From UBA2287 sp037442025 (GTDB taxonomy: Bacteria > Bacteroidota > Bacteroidia > Bacteroidales > Tenuifilaceae): a stretch of DNA of 64,000 nt. A program made the position numbers and the translations under genes. The stretch's first letter is position 1. Every line of letters begins with the position of its first letter. Where the stretch lies: positions 52,184 through 116,183 of the forward strand of contig JBBIRB010000002.1 of NCBI GenBank assembly GCA_037442025.1. Reading direction: 5' to 3'. Positions 41,622 to 50,154 of the stretch are shown here, in pieces. The notes beneath the pieces are model-generated. The model worked only from the letters and a program-made list of their open reading frames with translations, ran no database searches and was not told where the DNA came from.

Positions 41622-42884
41622 TTAAGCAAACGGTGGCTGAAATGCTTGAATGATGTCCCTTAGTTCCTTAAGGAATGCGCCACCTAAAGCACCATCGACT
41701 ACTCTATGATCGTACGAAAGCGAAAGCATGGCCATACTTCGAATGCCTATACTTTCACCCTGTGGGCTATTCAATACAACTACCCTACGAATAATGGCAC
41801 CAATGGCTAAAATGGCAACCTGAGGCTGATTAATTATGGGGGTGCCTGTTAGGGTGTCGAACATTCCTAAATTGGTTATGGTGAAGGTTCCGCCCTGAAT
41901 TTCATCGGGATTGAGCTTGTTGGTCCGCGCTCGCGCAGCTAGGTCGTTTATGGTTTGCGCCAACCCCGAGATGTTCAGTTTACTGGCATCTTTTACTACT
42001 GGTACAATTAAATTGCCATTGGGCAATGCGGCAGCAATTCCAATATTTATGCGTTTTTTAATTACAATTTTATCGCCCTCGAGCGAACTGTTTATAAGTG
42101 GATATTTGGAAATGGCTTTTAAGGTGGCATCGACAAAGAGCGGAGTAAGGGTGAGTTTTTCGCCCTCGCGTTTCTGAAATTCATCTTTAACTCGGTTTCG
42201 CCATTCGACCATGTTAGTAACATCCACCTCGATAAAAGAGGTGACATGTGGCGAAGTTTGCTTGGAAAGAACCATATGCTGCGCAATAAGTTTACGCATT
42301 CGGTCCATGGGAACTACTTCAACACCTTCGGATGTGGAACTTTGTGTTACATTGCTTTGCTGCGGAAGTTCAAGAACCCTATTTTTTGTACTTAAATAAC
42401 TTAAAATGTCATCGCGGGTAAGCCTACCGTTCAGTCCGGTGCCCTTAATGCCGTTCAACTCATCGGGAGAAATGCCCTCTTTTTTTGCTATGGACCTAAC
42501 AAGGGGGCTAAGAAGCATTGAATGCGTTGACGACTCGATATGAAAACTCACAACTTGGGAATTACTTTTATTTAGCCCAGCTGGTTTAACAGCTGCTTTT
42601 TCCGTTTGAGTTACCTCAACTTTTAATGGCTCATCCCCTGCCCGTTCTGTCTCAATACTAGCTAATTTCTGACCTACTTTGGGAACATCGCCCACAATAA
42701 AATGCAATTTTGAAACTTTTCCTTTGGCAGGGCTTGGTACTTCAGTATCTACTTTGTCGGTTGCAACTTCAACTATGGGTTGATCCTCTTCTACCATTTG
42801 CCCTTCGGCAACCAACCAACGTGTAATGGTGGCATCGGTAATTCCTTCGCCCATGGCAGGCAGTATAATGTCTACTTTTTGCAT
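41622..42884 (-). CDS. Dihydrolipoamide acyltransferase (E2) of a 2-oxoacid dehydrogenase complex
   Basis: 420 residues. Lipoyl domain (about 1-78) with Lys44 in ATDKVDTEVPSP as the lipoylation site; a flexible linker; an E3/E1-binding peripheral domain (about 120-160; LLSPLVRSIAKKEGI to GLNGRLTRDDIL); and the catalytic acyltransferase domain (about 185-420) with His393 and Asp397 in YDHRVVDGALGG. It carries the acyl group from E1 to CoA. With the fused E1 at 50-52 kb it could form a branched-chain 2-oxoacid dehydrogenase; E3 is not in the window. It lies 54 bases downstream of the hybrid kinase gene. Confidence 0.92.
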   Translation of the reverse strand: MQKVDIILPAMGEGITDATITRWLVAEGQMVEEDQPIVEVATDKVDTEVPSPAKGKVSKLHFIVGDVPKVGQKLASIETERAGDEPLKVEVTQTEKAAVKPAGLNKSNSQVVSFHIESSTHSMLLSPLVRSIAKKEGISPDELNGIKGTGLNGRLTRDDILSYLSTKNRVLELPQQSNVTQSSTSEGVEVVPMDRMRKLIAQHMVLSKQTSPHVTSFIEVDVTNMVEWRNRVKDEFQKREGEKLTLTPLFVDATLKAISKYPLINSSLEGDKIVIKKRINIGIAAALPNGNLIVPVVKDASKLNISGLAQTINDLAARARTNKLNPDEIQGGTFTITNLGMFDTLTGTPIINQPQVAILAIGAIIRRVVVLNSPQGESIGIRSMAMLSLSYDHRVVDGALGGAFLKELRDIIQAFQPPFA

Positions 42885-42938
42885 ATTTAAATGATTTTAT
42901 ATTTTGCATAAGGGATTAACAGAAAAAATTGAATTTTG

Positions 42939-45779
42939 TTAATCCCTATCGGGCTTATTTAAAAAACAAGTAAGAGTGTTGATTAGATCTTCCTTATCGA
43001 TTGGTTTAGTAATATATGTATCACAACCTGCGTGTAACGCAAACATTCTGTCGTCGTGAGTTGCATAGGCCGATTGCCCAACTATTATAACATCCCTGTT
43101 AATAGTTCGGAAGCCCTTAATCAATGTCAGGCCATCGCAATCGGGGAGCCTTACATCGAGCAGGATTGCTGAAACCGATGGGTACTGTTGCATGGTTTTA
43201 TGAGCCTCAGAACCGTTGGAAGCAAAAAGTAACTTGGCTTTGTAAGGAGCTAGCATATCGGCCAGGAGCCTTTGGCTAACTTCATCGTCCTCAACAACTA
43301 GTATTGTTTTGCCCCTAATATTTGCAATGTAGGATTTTGCAGAAATTGCAACAGTTTCAGAAACATTTGCTTTCTCCATTGGAATTGTAAAAAAGAAAGT
43401 TGAACCTTTACCAACATTCGACTCAACCCAAATAGTTCCCTCCATGAGCTGAACAAGACCCTTGCAGATGCTAAGACCAAGACCAGTACCGCTATTAGTT
43501 TGCGTAGTACGATCGTGTGCCTGCCTGAATCGTTCGAAAATAATATTCTGAAGTTGGGGTTCAATGCCTACTCCCGAATCGGCAACCCAAAAAGTAATAC
43601 TTCCGTTTGCACTTCGACATCCAATTTCAATAAACCCTTCGTTGGTGAATTTATATGCATTTTCAACCAAATTCAGAATTACTTGCCGTAAGCGGCCAAA
43701 ATCGGCAAATATTTGCTGATTAGCACCCAACAGGTTCGATAGGCGGAACTCGATGGGTTTTGTTGGCTCAAGTTCTCTTTTCATGGTGTAGAATTCCTGA
43801 ATCTCATCGAGTACTGCATGCAAATCGCCCGAGGTTTTTTGCAACACAATTTGGTTCGATTCAATTTTGGATATATCGAGAATGTCGTCAATTATTTTTA
43901 GTAAATCGGCCGAACGGCGTTTAATTATGAGGGAGTATGTAGCCTGCTTTTCTGCGTTGAGTTTTCCGCTTGCCAGCAGCCCTGAGAAACCCATAATGGC
44001 GTTCATGGGGGTACGAATTTCGTGACTCATGTTTGCCAGAAATGCCGATTTAAGTTTATCGCTCTCTTCGGCTTTCTCTTTGGCCAATTGAAGCTCCTCA
44101 TTTTGGGCCTGATACTCCTCATTTAGTGAGGCATACTCCTCGTTTTTATCCTTGAGCTCCCGATTCATTTCCTGTAGTGCATCCTCAATTTGTTTTCGAT
44201 TGGTTATGTCCCGACCAATGGATATGACCCTTTTTTTTCCAAGAATGGTAATAGTAGTAAGGTGAACCTCCTCCCAGAAAGTTGTTCCATCGATTCGCTT
44301 GTTGAACCATTCGAAAACCTGTTCGCCCTCATTTACCGCTTTTTGTACCCATGCAACTGCTTCTTCGAACCCGTAAGGCGATACGTTCCAGAAACCATAA
44401 TTCTGTAGTTCTTTCAGAGAACTTAAGCCATACGACTCAATGGCACTCCGATTGGCATCAATAACTTCACTTGTATGGGCATCGTGAACTATTATTGAGT
44501 CGGATGCCAGTTCGAAAATGGTTCGGTAGTTCACTTCACTTTCGCGCAGCTGCTGTTCAGCTATCTTCTGGGTGCTAATATTGGTAACAATTCCTCTAAA
44601 TCCGGCAAATTTCCCCAAACTACTTAATGCTCTGAAATGCACTAGCCCTTTGAAGTGGGTGCCATCCTTCCTCTTCATATGGTACTCGTTACCCACAACG
44701 GTTTCGGGAATATCAATTGAAATTTGATTGGCCACAACCAACCTATCCTCTTCAGAAAGCATATCCATAAAGGTCAACCTGCCAATTAGTTCACTTTCAC
44801 TATATCCGAACTCCTGCTGTGCATAGCTATTCACGAAAGTAAACACACCCAAACTGTCGGTTTCATAAACCGTTTGTGGTAACAGATCGACTAGTTCTCG
44901 AAATCGCTGTTCACTCTCCTCAAGTTTAGCCTCAATTTCTTTAAGGTTATTAATATTCGTAACAATACCACGTATGCCTAAAAACAGATTCTCTTTTAAA
45001 ATGGGTGAATAGTGCACAAGCCCTTTGAATGTTGTACCATCCGAACGAAGTAGTGTATACTCGCGCCCAACAGCACCAAAAGTTTGATTGTTCTTAAAAC
45101 CATCGAGGGCCATTGCTCGTTCCTGTTCACCCACTGTTTGCAAAAACGACATCTTACCAATTATATCCTCCGCTTTATAACCCAATTCCTTAAGAGCATA
45201 ACCATTTACGAAGGAAAAAACGCCGTTGGCATCGGTTTCAAATACGGTTTGTGGAAGTAGTTCGACCAGCTCTTTAAATCGGTTTTGGCTTTCTGCAATT
45301 GACTGTTCAAGCATCTCTTTTTCGGTAAGATCCTGAACCACAGCAATCAATTGTTCAACCTTACCATTAGAGTCGCGAATGAAGGTTGTTGTTATTTCAA
45401 CATCGACCAAACTTTGGTCCTTCCTAACAAATTTCGTAATAAAGTGGCATTTGAGTAGTTTAGAGTTAGCCAATGCTTTTTTGTATCGCAAATGCTCCTG
45501 TTGAAAATCTTCGGGGGTAGTAATACCCGACCAAGTCATGGAACGAACTTCCTCTTCTGAGTATCCAATAATCTCACAAAACCGCTGATTAGCATGAATA
45601 ATCGAGAGATTGGGGAGGGCTACAAGCACTCCCAGGTTAGAAATGTCGTAATAGGCATTTACCAATCGGTCCGATTTTGCAATTTGCTCCTGTAACTCGA
45701 TCTGTTGACGCAGAGTTCGATTCTCGTTTTCGAGTTGGGCTATGCGAGCCAGCAATTCGGTTTGCGGTTGGTTATCCAT
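42939..45779 (-). CDS. Cytoplasmic hybrid histidine kinase with four PAS domains and a receiver
   Basis: 946 residues with no transmembrane helix. A short coiled coil precedes four PAS domains (about 40-155, 165-285, 285-410, 415-535), a second coiled coil, a HisKA domain with the phospho-acceptor in LANMSHEIRTPMNAIMG, a HATPase domain (NLVENAYKF, DSGVGI, GTGLGLS) and a C-terminal receiver (about 820-946; VVEDDE and acceptor Asp in LLDVRLPDCDG). PAS 2 and 3 look like recent tandem duplicates. No DNA-binding output domain is attached. It precedes the E2 gene and may be read with it. The stimulus is unknown. Confidence 0.9.
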   Translation of the reverse strand: MDNQPQTELLARIAQLENENRTLRQQIELQEQIAKSDRLVNAYYDISNLGVLVALPNLSIIHANQRFCEIIGYSEEEVRSMTWSGITTPEDFQQEHLRYKKALANSKLLKCHFITKFVRKDQSLVDVEITTTFIRDSNGKVEQLIAVVQDLTEKEMLEQSIAESQNRFKELVELLPQTVFETDANGVFSFVNGYALKELGYKAEDIIGKMSFLQTVGEQERAMALDGFKNNQTFGAVGREYTLLRSDGTTFKGLVHYSPILKENLFLGIRGIVTNINNLKEIEAKLEESEQRFRELVDLLPQTVYETDSLGVFTFVNSYAQQEFGYSESELIGRLTFMDMLSEEDRLVVANQISIDIPETVVGNEYHMKRKDGTHFKGLVHFRALSSLGKFAGFRGIVTNISTQKIAEQQLRESEVNYRTIFELASDSIIVHDAHTSEVIDANRSAIESYGLSSLKELQNYGFWNVSPYGFEEAVAWVQKAVNEGEQVFEWFNKRIDGTTFWEEVHLTTITILGKKRVISIGRDITNRKQIEDALQEMNRELKDKNEEYASLNEEYQAQNEELQLAKEKAEESDKLKSAFLANMSHEIRTPMNAIMGFSGLLASGKLNAEKQATYSLIIKRRSADLLKIIDDILDISKIESNQIVLQKTSGDLHAVLDEIQEFYTMKRELEPTKPIEFRLSNLLGANQQIFADFGRLRQVILNLVENAYKFTNEGFIEIGCRSANGSITFWVADSGVGIEPQLQNIIFERFRQAHDRTTQTNSGTGLGLSICKGLVQLMEGTIWVESNVGKGSTFFFTIPMEKANVSETVAISAKSYIANIRGKTILVVEDDEVSQRLLADMLAPYKAKLLFASNGSEAHKTMQQYPSVSAILLDVRLPDCDGLTLIKGFRTINRDVIIVGQSAYATHDDRMFALHAGCDTYITKPIDKEDLINTLTCFLNKPDRD

Positions 45780-45886
45780 AGCAAATAGTATTAAAGCAAG
45801 GAAATTTAATGAGAATTTGGGTTATAACAAAGTTTAGGAGATGGTTTTTAAATGAAAAAAAGTATTGAATCGGCTCATATATAAAA

Positions 45887-45913
45887 AAGGCTAGGAACCA
45901 AAAACCTAGCCTT
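45887..45913 (-). terminator. Intrinsic terminator after the fused oxidoreductase gene
   Basis: Perfect 9-base arms AAGGCTAGG (45887-45895) and CCTAGCCTT (45905-45913) with a 9-base loop. On the minus strand the stem is followed by a T run, the classic intrinsic terminator form. It lies 70 bases beyond the stop codon at 45983 and separates the oxidoreductase from the hybrid kinase. Confidence 0.8.
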
Positions 45914-45982
45914 GTTCGGATTTAATTGAGTTATTTAGTTCTTGCAAATAAATTTCTAGTTGGAATGATTTTATTGCTTAAA

Positions 45983-48900
45983 CTACTTAAAAGCTTTTTC
46001 TGGTAACCCATCCCCCTCTAAACTCAGTCTCTTAAAGTAATCGGGAACTGGCCTCCCTAGTAAAGCATCAACATACATGCGGGCTAAACCCATTCCGAGC
46101 ATGAACCCCTGGCCCCTAAGGCCAGTGAAAAGACCATGTTTGGGATCGATATACATGCGAGGTTCAACATAGTAACCTGCCCATACTGCCTGAAAGCCTA
46201 CCGAACTCAACACGGGAATCCAGTTGGCAAAAACCTCCGAAGCAATTTCGAGGAAATTTTGCGAATTTATTTTCAAATTCTTATCGGTTTCAACAGGATC
46301 GACTGCCGGCGATGCGCAGCCAATTATCTGCCCCGTTTCGGCTAATTGCTGGCCGTAAACGGCCACAAAACCTTTATAGTTGCGTCGGTCGATGAGCATT
46401 CCCAGCGGATTGTTGTTAACGCCCATCCACGGCAGCCTCCGCGTAATAAAAGCCTGATGTTTTACAGGATAAATTCCTGTAATAATTCCCAACTGACGGG
46501 AGAACTTATCGCCTGTGGGCCCCAACGCATTAACAAACTCCTTTGCATGGTACTCAACGTACGATTTGTCGTGGTCGCGAACTAGTGCAATATACCCTTC
46601 TCCATTTCTATGTACACTTATAAGTTCAGCATCCTCCTTTATTACACCGCCCTTCTGAGTTCCCATTTTTCGGAGCAAGTCTACCACTTTGCCGGGAGTT
46701 GCTTGCCAGCAATCGCTTGTTACTAGAGCTGCCCGATAGGTTTGCAGATTGGCATTGAAGAATGGTGAAATTTCCTTTTTAAAGTCCTTAGGTTCCACCA
46801 TTTTTGCTTTGCTCCATGCACGCGAAGCGTCCAGTGCCTTATATGTAGCCTCATCGTGCGCAAACGAAACGTAGTTTATGGGGCGGTAATCGATATCCTT
46901 AATATTTTGCAATTCGCGGAAAATTGTATGATTCTCCTGGGCTATTGCAGCAATTTCGGGCAACGAAAAGGCTGTGCGACCTCCTGCAATATTTCGCCAG
47001 CTGGCACCCCGACCATAATTTAGCATAACAGGCTTCATTCCTGCCTCGGCCATATATCGGAATAGTGCGCTGCCTGCTATACCACCGCCAGCAATTAATG
47101 TTTCAACTTTCTCAATACGTGCCGTTTTCCCATTCACTCCCGTTATATAGGTTTCGTGTACATTTTTAGGGTAAAGTTCGCCCATACTCACCTGATTGCT
47201 TAATGGGCCGCGAGGCGTAGCGTCGCCAACAATTTGAATGCCCTTTGGCATTAGCGCCGTTTTTAAACGCTTAATGCAGCGTTTTCCTCTACACGCACCC
47301 ATTCCCAAGCGGGTTGTGTGCTTAACTTCGTCGGCAGAAATAAACTTGCGATCGCCAATGGTCTCAATAATTTCATCGAGACTTACATCATCGCAGTGGC
47401 AAACGTACGTTTTGGCTTCGGGCTTATAGGAGGTAGATGTTAGCTGAACGGGGCCGGGGAAATTTTCTTTCACAATGAATCCCCTAATTTCAAGAAGATT
47501 GTCGCCATGAACATTAATTGCCTTTACACGAGCAATATTGGTTTTATTAGGTTTACGAAGAATTTTCTCAATTTTTCCATCGCCCTTTTTAACACCATTA
47601 TTATCGACTAAATACACTTCGGCGCCCTCGTTTACCTCGTACTCAATGGGTAAAAACAGCCAGTCCTTTCCAAAATGGTAGCCAAAAATTGCAAGCCCCG
47701 GACACTGGTAAACGCAATCCATACAGCCAATGCATTTCTCAAAATCGATCTGAGGTACTGTACTGGTTGACGTTTTTGTAATGGCCCCATGAGGACAAGC
47801 AAATTCGCAGGGGTTACAGGCAAATCCGTAAAGACAATCGATTTGAACAAAAGGCTTCTTGTTTTTACGCTCGTTGATTGGTATAAATGGCTGTTCGATT
47901 ACCCTTGCTGGATGCTGCTGACTATCGATATACTCTTTGCTAATAGCAAGGTAAGTATCGTAGCTAAAGCGCTCTCCCATTTCCTGAAGAATTTCGTATG
48001 CAACTTGCTTTCCGCGAAGTACAGCGCTTGTACCTTCGCCAATGCGAATGGCATCGCCAGCACCGTAGCAATTGCGTCCAAAAATTTCATTACCCTTTAT
48101 TAGCAATTGGTCATCGGGCACCAAACCAGTACATATATTAATGGCATCAATGCCCTCAACAATTTGCTCTGTACCCGGAATGGGTTTAAAGTTTTCGCAA
48201 TCGGCAATTACTGCTCCTACAACTCCATCGCGAGTTTCGTTTGGTAAAGCCTTAATAAGAATTTTGCTTAACATTACAGGAATACCCAACCTGCGAACCC
48301 TATTTGCCTGTACAGGAAAACCGCCTTCGCGAGGCATAGCCTCGATTATTGCCTTAACATTTGCTCCCGCTTGCATTAGCTGGTAGCTAGTTAAATACCC
48401 AATATTTCCTGCGCCAACAGTAAGCACATTTCTACCAAGAAGAGTAAACTCCTGATTCATCATTTTTTGAACAACGGCAGCTGTGTAAACGCCAGGGAGG
48501 TCGTCGTTTTCGAAAGTTGGCATAAACGGAACCGCACCAGTGGCAACAACCATATGGTCGGCCTCAATAAAGTATAACTCCTCGGTTTTAATATTTTTTA
48601 CAGCAATTCGCTTCCCCTCGAGCACATCCCAAACAGTGCTATCGAGAAAAATACCTTCGAGGCTTTCGCCAGCTAGCGTTTTTGCAATATCGAAACCACG
48701 CATACCGCCAAACTTCTTTTCCTTTTCGAAAAAGAAAAATTGGTGGGTTTGCATATTGAACTGACCACCAATTGTAGAGTTGTTGTCGATAACAATATTT
48801 TCGACTCCATGCTGAAGAAGAACTTCTCTGCACGCTAAACCCGCAGGACCTGCACCAATAATTGCAACCGTTGTTTTAAAAACTTTTGTCGATTGCTGTT

Positions 48901-49216
48901 TATTAGGCGCTTTAACATCGGGGGTATGCTCGTGCGGAATTTCCTTAACCTCCTTAATGCCATCGACATTAGTTATACATATACGTTTAATTTGCCCGTC
49001 GACAAGCATTTCGCAGGCACCGCACTTACCAATGCCACACTCTAGGCTTCGCTCGCGATTCTCGATGCTATGACTATGAACGGGAAAACCTGCCTGATGC
49101 AAAGCAGCAGCAATGGTAAAACCCACTTCGCCCTCTACTTTGGTTCCGTTAAAAACAAAAGAATGCTTTTGGGTGCTGGGAACTTCAAGGATTGGATGCT
49201 TTTCAATTTTATGCAT
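45983..49216 (-). CDS. Multi-domain FAD / iron-sulfur dehydrogenase (HcnABC-like parts fused in one chain)
   Basis: 1077 residues. In order: an N-terminal [2Fe-2S] domain (Cys60, Cys65, Cys68, Cys80); an NAD(P)/FAD oxidoreductase domain (about 115-415; GAGPAG at 121-126, second Rossmann GAGNIG); a dicluster [4Fe-4S] ferredoxin domain (Cys461, 467, 470, 474 and Cys495, 498, 501, 505); a BFD-like [2Fe-2S] domain (Cys606, 608, 642, 647); and a D-amino-acid oxidase-type FAD domain (about 705-1055; GGGIAG at 710-715). The first, second, fourth and fifth parts correspond to HcnA, HcnB and HcnC, and to heteromeric amino-acid dehydrogenases for proline, hydroxyproline, sarcosine or octopine. It probably oxidises an amino acid or amine and passes electrons through the clusters. 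The substrate is unknown and no cyanide production should be assumed. Confidence 0.85.
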   Translation of the reverse strand: MHKIEKHPILEVPSTQKHSFVFNGTKVEGEVGFTIAAALHQAGFPVHSHSIENRERSLECGIGKCGACEMLVDGQIKRICITNVDGIKEVKEIPHEHTPDVKAPNKQQSTKVFKTTVAIIGAGPAGLACREVLLQHGVENIVIDNNSTIGGQFNMQTHQFFFFEKEKKFGGMRGFDIAKTLAGESLEGIFLDSTVWDVLEGKRIAVKNIKTEELYFIEADHMVVATGAVPFMPTFENDDLPGVYTAAVVQKMMNQEFTLLGRNVLTVGAGNIGYLTSYQLMQAGANVKAIIEAMPREGGFPVQANRVRRLGIPVMLSKILIKALPNETRDGVVGAVIADCENFKPIPGTEQIVEGIDAINICTGLVPDDQLLIKGNEIFGRNCYGAGDAIRIGEGTSAVLRGKQVAYEILQEMGERFSYDTYLAISKEYIDSQQHPARVIEQPFIPINERKNKKPFVQIDCLYGFACNPCEFACPHGAITKTSTSTVPQIDFEKCIGCMDCVYQCPGLAIFGYHFGKDWLFLPIEYEVNEGAEVYLVDNNGVKKGDGKIEKILRKPNKTNIARVKAINVHGDNLLEIRGFIVKENFPGPVQLTSTSYKPEAKTYVCHCDDVSLDEIIETIGDRKFISADEVKHTTRLGMGACRGKRCIKRLKTALMPKGIQIVGDATPRGPLSNQVSMGELYPKNVHETYITGVNGKTARIEKVETLIAGGGIAGSALFRYMAEAGMKPVMLNYGRGASWRNIAGGRTAFSLPEIAAIAQENHTIFRELQNIKDIDYRPINYVSFAHDEATYKALDASRAWSKAKMVEPKDFKKEISPFFNANLQTYRAALVTSDCWQATPGKVVDLLRKMGTQKGGVIKEDAELISVHRNGEGYIALVRDHDKSYVEYHAKEFVNALGPTGDKFSRQLGIITGIYPVKHQAFITRRLPWMGVNNNPLGMLIDRRNYKGFVAVYGQQLAETGQIIGCASPAVDPVETDKNLKINSQNFLEIASEVFANWIPVLSSVGFQAVWAGYYVEPRMYIDPKHGLFTGLRGQGFMLGMGLARMYVDALLGRPVPDYFKRLSLEGDGLPEKAFK

Positions 49217-49581
49217 GGGATATGAGAGAGTTGATGGTTGTTAGTTGATAGTTGATAGTTGATTGCATTGAAAACCTATGCAATATTAATTGGTTATGAA
49301 TGGTGTTTCAATGATGTTTGTCAGTTGTACCAAAGTGCTATACCAAATAAAAAAAAGGGTACTGAAATGGCTGTTTTAAAGCATAGTACTGTATAAAACC
49401 AATGATTTACATCACCATCAACCCGCTGCGTAACACACTACACAACTGACACTTACGCTTTTTTAGTTGCATTATAAAATTCAAAATGGAACTTTTTTGG
49501 AATAAAAATGACAAATCGATGAGAAACTTGAAAAAAAAGGGAACGTATATCGGGGCAAACAACAAATTCTAAAAAATAAAC
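49217..49581. other. Intergenic region between divergent genes
   Basis: 365 bases without a convincing gene, between the fused oxidoreductase (leftward) and the YfiR-like gene (rightward). It holds a three-copy TAGTTGA tandem repeat close to the oxidoreductase start and several A/T runs. No clear TTTG / TAnnTTTG promoter was found for either gene, although both must start here. Confidence 0.6.
49242..49262. repeat. Short tandem repeat (TAGTTGA, three copies)
   Basis: Three exact 7-base copies of TAGTTGA at 49242-49262, with partial copies on the left side. They lie 26-46 bases upstream of the oxidoreductase start codon on its template, that is, in its leader or promoter. Variation in copy number could change spacing; nothing shows that it does. 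Confidence 0.8.
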
Positions 49582-50094
49582 ATGAGAACAAAAGTTTTAA
49601 TCATTACAACAGTAATCATTCTATTTCAGGGCTTTGGATTAAAAGCACAGAACGAAAAGCTTCAAACATCCTTTATTTTTCAATTAACCCGACTGGTTGA
49701 CTGGTGCCAAGAAGGCAAGCAGGGTAACTTTGTTATTGCAGTATACGGTGACGATAATAAGTTACTTACCGAACTCCAAACGCTTCAGGGGCGCAAGGTT
49801 GTTGAGCAAACCATAGTGGTTAAAAAGTTTTCGAACCTTTCTGAAATTGAAAGGGCTAATATATTTTTCGTTTCAAAATCGAGAATTGATGAACTTAGTG
49901 CCATTATTAATAAACTGGGGTCCAGTTGTAGTTTGGTTATTTCCGACAAATCGGGCGCAGCAAAACAGGGTGCAGCAATAAGTTTTATTGAAGTTGACGG
50001 AAAAGTGCAATTTGAAATTAACAAGGGTTACGCCGACAGGTATTCGTTGAAAATAAACGACCAGCTTATAAAGCTTGCAAGGAATGTTTTTTAA
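49582..50094 (+). CDS. YfiR/DUF4154-like periplasmic protein
   Basis: 170 residues with a signal peptide (about 1-22, cleavage after GLKAQ). The rest follows the YfiR/DUF4154 pattern: an N-terminal FIFQLTRLVDWCQEG, a central FVIAVYGDDN and HLLFISxS-like IFFVSKSRIDELSAI, and a C-terminal GAAISFIEVDGKVQFEIN. In Pseudomonas YfiR is a periplasmic repressor of the diguanylate cyclase YfiN. There is no cyclase here, so the partner is unknown; the nearest signalling genes are the PAS kinases. Confidence 0.8.
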   Translation: MRTKVLIITTVIILFQGFGLKAQNEKLQTSFIFQLTRLVDWCQEGKQGNFVIAVYGDDNKLLTELQTLQGRKVVEQTIVVKKFSNLSEIERANIFFVSKSRIDELSAIINKLGSSCSLVISDKSGAAKQGAAISFIEVDGKVQFEINKGYADRYSLKINDQLIKLARNVF

Positions 50095-50127
50095 AGCTGA
50101 ATAGACTATTGCAACTTAAAACTGAAA

Positions 50128-50146
50128 CGGATCGCAATGCGAACCG
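50128..50146. terminator. Possible terminator between the YfiR-like gene and E1
   Basis: CGG-A-TCGC, loop AAT, GCGA-A-CCG forms a stem with one A-A mismatch, lying in the 60-base gap between two convergent stop codons. There is no long T run, so it is a weak candidate. Confidence 0.35.
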
Positions 50147-50154
50147 TATTCTTA

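Noticed and set aside
45983..49216. Calling the protein hydrogen cyanide synthase
   Set aside because: Only domain types match HcnABC; the same domains occur in proline, hydroxyproline, sarcosine and octopine dehydrogenases, and nothing shows glycine specificity.
49242..49262. CRISPR-like array
   Set aside because: Units are 7 bases with no spacers and no cas genes; it is a simple tandem repeat.
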